Source: Lederbergia citrea
Lineage (GTDB): Bacteria; Bacillota; Bacilli; Bacillales; Bacillaceae_C
Direction of reading: 5' to 3'
DNA length: 64,000 nucleotides
NCBI RefSeq assembly: GCF_018343525.1
Contig: NZ_JAGYPH010000002.1
Location: 310,001 to 374,000, forward strand
Part shown: piece by piece, positions 62,127 to 64,000 of the stretch
Numbering within the stretch: position 1 is the stretch's first letter
Layout of the letters: each line of letters opens with the position of its first letter
Notes under the pieces: model-generated
The model's database searches: none
What the model was told of the DNA's origin: nothing
What the model saw: the letters and a program-made list of their open reading frames with translations, nothing else
Made by a program: the position numbers and the translations under genes

Positions 62127-63553
62127 TCATACAAACGAAATTACCTCGATGTGAGCCTGAAGTTCAGAATATTTCATCTACATCGGTTCTCAACTTTGTT
62201 AACGCTTTGAAACGAGAAGAAATTGATGTTCATAGCTTTATGTTGTTAAGACATGGGCACGTTGTTGCGGAAGGTACATGGTCGCCGTACAATCCAGATC
62301 ACCCGCATATCCTTAATTCATTAAGTAAAAGTTTTACGTCTACAGCAATCGGATTAGCGATAGAGGAAGGGAAGCTTTCCGTTGATGATGCTGTTATTTC
62401 CTTTTTTCCTGAAGATGTAACCGAAGCCATTGCAAACAATATGGCGCACTTAAAGGTTCGTCATTTACTTTCGATGTCTACGGGGCATAGCGTTGATACG
62501 ACTCCATTTTTACGAAGAAGTGATCATTGGGTAAAAGAATTTCTAAGTATTCCAATTGAACATGAGCCTGGTACTCATTTTCTATATAATACCGGCGCTA
62601 CCTATATGTTGTCAGCTATTTTAACAAAAGTAACCGGCTTGAAACTATTAGATTACTTGGAGCCGCGGTTATTTGAACCACTCGGCATGAGTGATATTAC
62701 GACGACTTCCTGTCCAATGGGTATTCACTTTGGCGGGGCTGGAATGAATGTAAAGATTGAGGATATCGCTAAATTTGGTTTGCTTTATCTGCAAAAAGGA
62801 GTATGGGAAGGTAAACAAATTTTGCCGGAAAACTGGGTGGATGAAGCTACGAAAAAGCAAATTTCCAACGGGGATGATGCTAATAATGATTGGGCACAAG
62901 GCTATGGCTATCAATTTTGGCGGTGTCGCCATGGAGCCTATCGCGGAGATGGTGCATTTGGCCAATATTGTGTCGTTCTTCCTGAACAGGATGCCGTTGT
63001 AGCAGTAACCGCGGGTGTCATGGAAATGTCTAGCATTCTCGATCTTGTATGGACCTATTTACTGCCTGGTATGTCAAATACATTCGATCTGGAGGTTGAT
63101 CTTGGGAGTAAACTGGATTCCTTGGCATATGCGCCGCCACAAATCCTAAACACATCGCCAAACATTTCTAAGTGGTCTGGTAGATGTTTTGATGTACAGC
63201 CAAATGATGCAGGAGTAACGGCGTTTTCTTTTGATTTTTCCGATGAAAATAGCGATTTTACCTTCCGGGATGGTGATGGCGAGCATCATATTCGGGTTGG
63301 AAACAGCGAATGGATCGAGAGTGAGCTTAGCTTGCTAGGTCATCATGTGAAGACAGCTGCAAGTGGGACATGGAAAAATCGGAATACATTCGAAATGACC
63401 ATTCGTTTATTAGGTACCCCATTCGTTGATACATGGACTTGTGACTTTATCAATGATGCAGTGAGAATGAGTGTATCTCGGAATATTTGGACCGTGCCGG
63501 GCTTGTCTGATATGGCATTGCTGCCAACAATAGTTGGATACATAAAAATATAA
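62123..63553 (+). CDS. Serine hydrolase of the beta-lactamase/penicillin-binding fold
   Basis: A 476-residue protein lacking a signal peptide. The SxxK motif is S66-L-S-K69, the tyrosine motif YNTG follows near residue 156, and residues about 70-340 form the class C beta-lactamase-like domain. The last 110 residues are a beta-rich extra domain. Members act as esterases or peptidases. The ATGA overlap couples it to the YdjC-like deacetylase, suggesting a shared pathway on a modified amino-sugar or peptide. The substrate is unknown. Confidence 0.85.
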   Translation: MIIQTKLPRCEPEVQNISSTSVLNFVNALKREEIDVHSFMLLRHGHVVAEGTWSPYNPDHPHILNSLSKSFTSTAIGLAIEEGKLSVDDAVISFFPEDVTEAIANNMAHLKVRHLLSMSTGHSVDTTPFLRRSDHWVKEFLSIPIEHEPGTHFLYNTGATYMLSAILTKVTGLKLLDYLEPRLFEPLGMSDITTTSCPMGIHFGGAGMNVKIEDIAKFGLLYLQKGVWEGKQILPENWVDEATKKQISNGDDANNDWAQGYGYQFWRCRHGAYRGDGAFGQYCVVLPEQDAVVAVTAGVMEMSSILDLVWTYLLPGMSNTFDLEVDLGSKLDSLAYAPPQILNTSPNISKWSGRCFDVQPNDAGVTAFSFDFSDENSDFTFRDGDGEHHIRVGNSEWIESELSLLGHHVKTAASGTWKNRNTFEMTIRLLGTPFVDTWTCDFINDAVRMSVSRNIWTVPGLSDMALLPTIVGYIKI

Positions 63554-63567
63554 GGAGGCAATAAAAT

Positions 63568-64000
63568 TTGAATCTACTTGAGGATTTATATTTTTTGATT
63601 GGAACAGATAAAGTGACTATTAATGAAACGCTGCTTAGACATCATTCGGGGGATGAGTCGCATCATCCAAAAATAGAGCCTGATGCCGTTGTTTTTCCCG
63701 AGTCTACAGAAGACGTGCAGAAAATTGTCAGTTATGCAAATGAGCATCAGATTGCTATAGTTCCATATGGTGCCGGGTCAGGGCTTGAAGGTCAAGCAAT
63801 CCCTATTAAAAAAGGAATTTCAATTAACTTTGAAAGAATGGATCAAATTCTTGAAGTGAGGCCGGAGGATTTAACTGTGAAAGTTCAACCGGGAGTGACG
63901 CGCCACCGTTTAAATGATGAATTAAAAAAATATGGACTGTTTTTTCCTGTTGACCCGGGTGCCGACGCCTCCATAGGTGGCATGGCAGCCACAAATGCCA
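63568..64000 (+). CDS. FAD-linked oxidase (GlcD / D-lactate dehydrogenase-like), N-terminal part
   Basis: An open frame beginning with TTG seven bases after AAGGAGG and running off the window end after 144 residues. The FAD-binding PCMH pattern is clear: VVFPESTEDVQKIVSYANEH, then PYGAGSGLEGQAIP, and FFPVDPGADASIGGMAATNA. This belongs to the glycolate oxidase subunit GlcD and D-lactate dehydrogenase group, which oxidises 2-hydroxy acids. It starts 14 bases after the serine hydrolase gene and may belong to the same operon. Confidence 0.88.
   Translation, partial: MNLLEDLYFLIGTDKVTINETLLRHHSGDESHHPKIEPDAVVFPESTEDVQKIVSYANEHQIAIVPYGAGSGLEGQAIPIKKGISINFERMDQILEVRPEDLTVKVQPGVTRHRLNDELKKYGLFFPVDPGADASIGGMAATNA

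Noticed and set aside
1..64000. Prophage, integrative element or insertion sequence
   Set aside because: No integrase, transposase, phage structural gene or tRNA attachment site was seen; only small non-coding repeats are present.

Overview
The window looks like chromosome from a low-GC, endospore-forming Bacillaceae (Bacillus/Neobacillus/Mesobacillus-like). The evidence is AAGGAGG ribosome-binding sites with many TTG and GTG starts, sigma-A type promoters with 17-bp spacers, a T-box leader on argS, a PyrR attenuator on a uracil permease, and a spore photoproduct lyase pair (splA-splB). I see no rRNA, tRNA, transposase, prophage or CRISPR array.

1-17160: a carbohydrate locus that I read as beta-1,2-glucan / sophoro-oligosaccharide use. 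A plus-strand run encodes the end of a sugar-binding protein, two pairs of ABC permeases without an ATPase, an NHL-TPR-Yip1 membrane protein, a DUF5696 protein, a GH144-type endo-beta-1,2-glucanase-like protein and a GH35 enzyme. Facing it are a LacI repressor and a 1,114-residue GH94 protein of the 1,2-beta-oligoglucan phosphorylase type. The GH94 promoter sits between two CG-centred LacI-type operators. A MITE-like palindromic element lies inside the second permease pair.

17160-31660: mixed accessory genes. These are a cytochrome P450, a YwaF-type membrane protein, a 54-residue zinc ribbon, a small P-loop kinase, an ECF sigma / PadR-like / SEDS-like module, an ABC-2 exporter, a GC-rich nucleotidyltransferase, a 41-bp tandem array, a histidine phosphatase overlapped by a broken nucleotidyltransferase remnant, a HAD phosphatase, a CcoN/NorB-like small membrane protein, a 56-residue membrane protein and a secreted gamma-glutamyltransferase.

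31750-48013: T-box-controlled argS with a chromate transporter, a half-size DUF1259 protein, two Gfo/Idh/MocA dehydrogenases, catalase with a PerR-like box, 6-phosphogluconate dehydrogenase, a ROK repressor divergent from a uronate operon (uxaC, LarA-like, SDR), and splA-splB. Several intergenic palindromic repeats occur here and further on.

48014-64000: an MMPL exporter with divergent TetR, PyrR-attenuated uraA, a bile-acid/sodium symporter family protein, pepT, a thiol-switch HxlR regulator divergent from a ring-cleavage dioxygenase and an MhqN-like nitroreductase (quinone stress), a lactonase-family propeller, an ECF sigma / zinc anti-sigma / YfjL-like operon, bioY with a BirA-type operator, a cold-shock gene with a terminator-like leader hairpin, a YdjC-type deacetylase, a serine beta-lactamase-fold protein, and the start of a GlcD-type flavin oxidase cut by the window end.

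All functional names come from reading motifs and overall protein similarity by eye. No database search was run.
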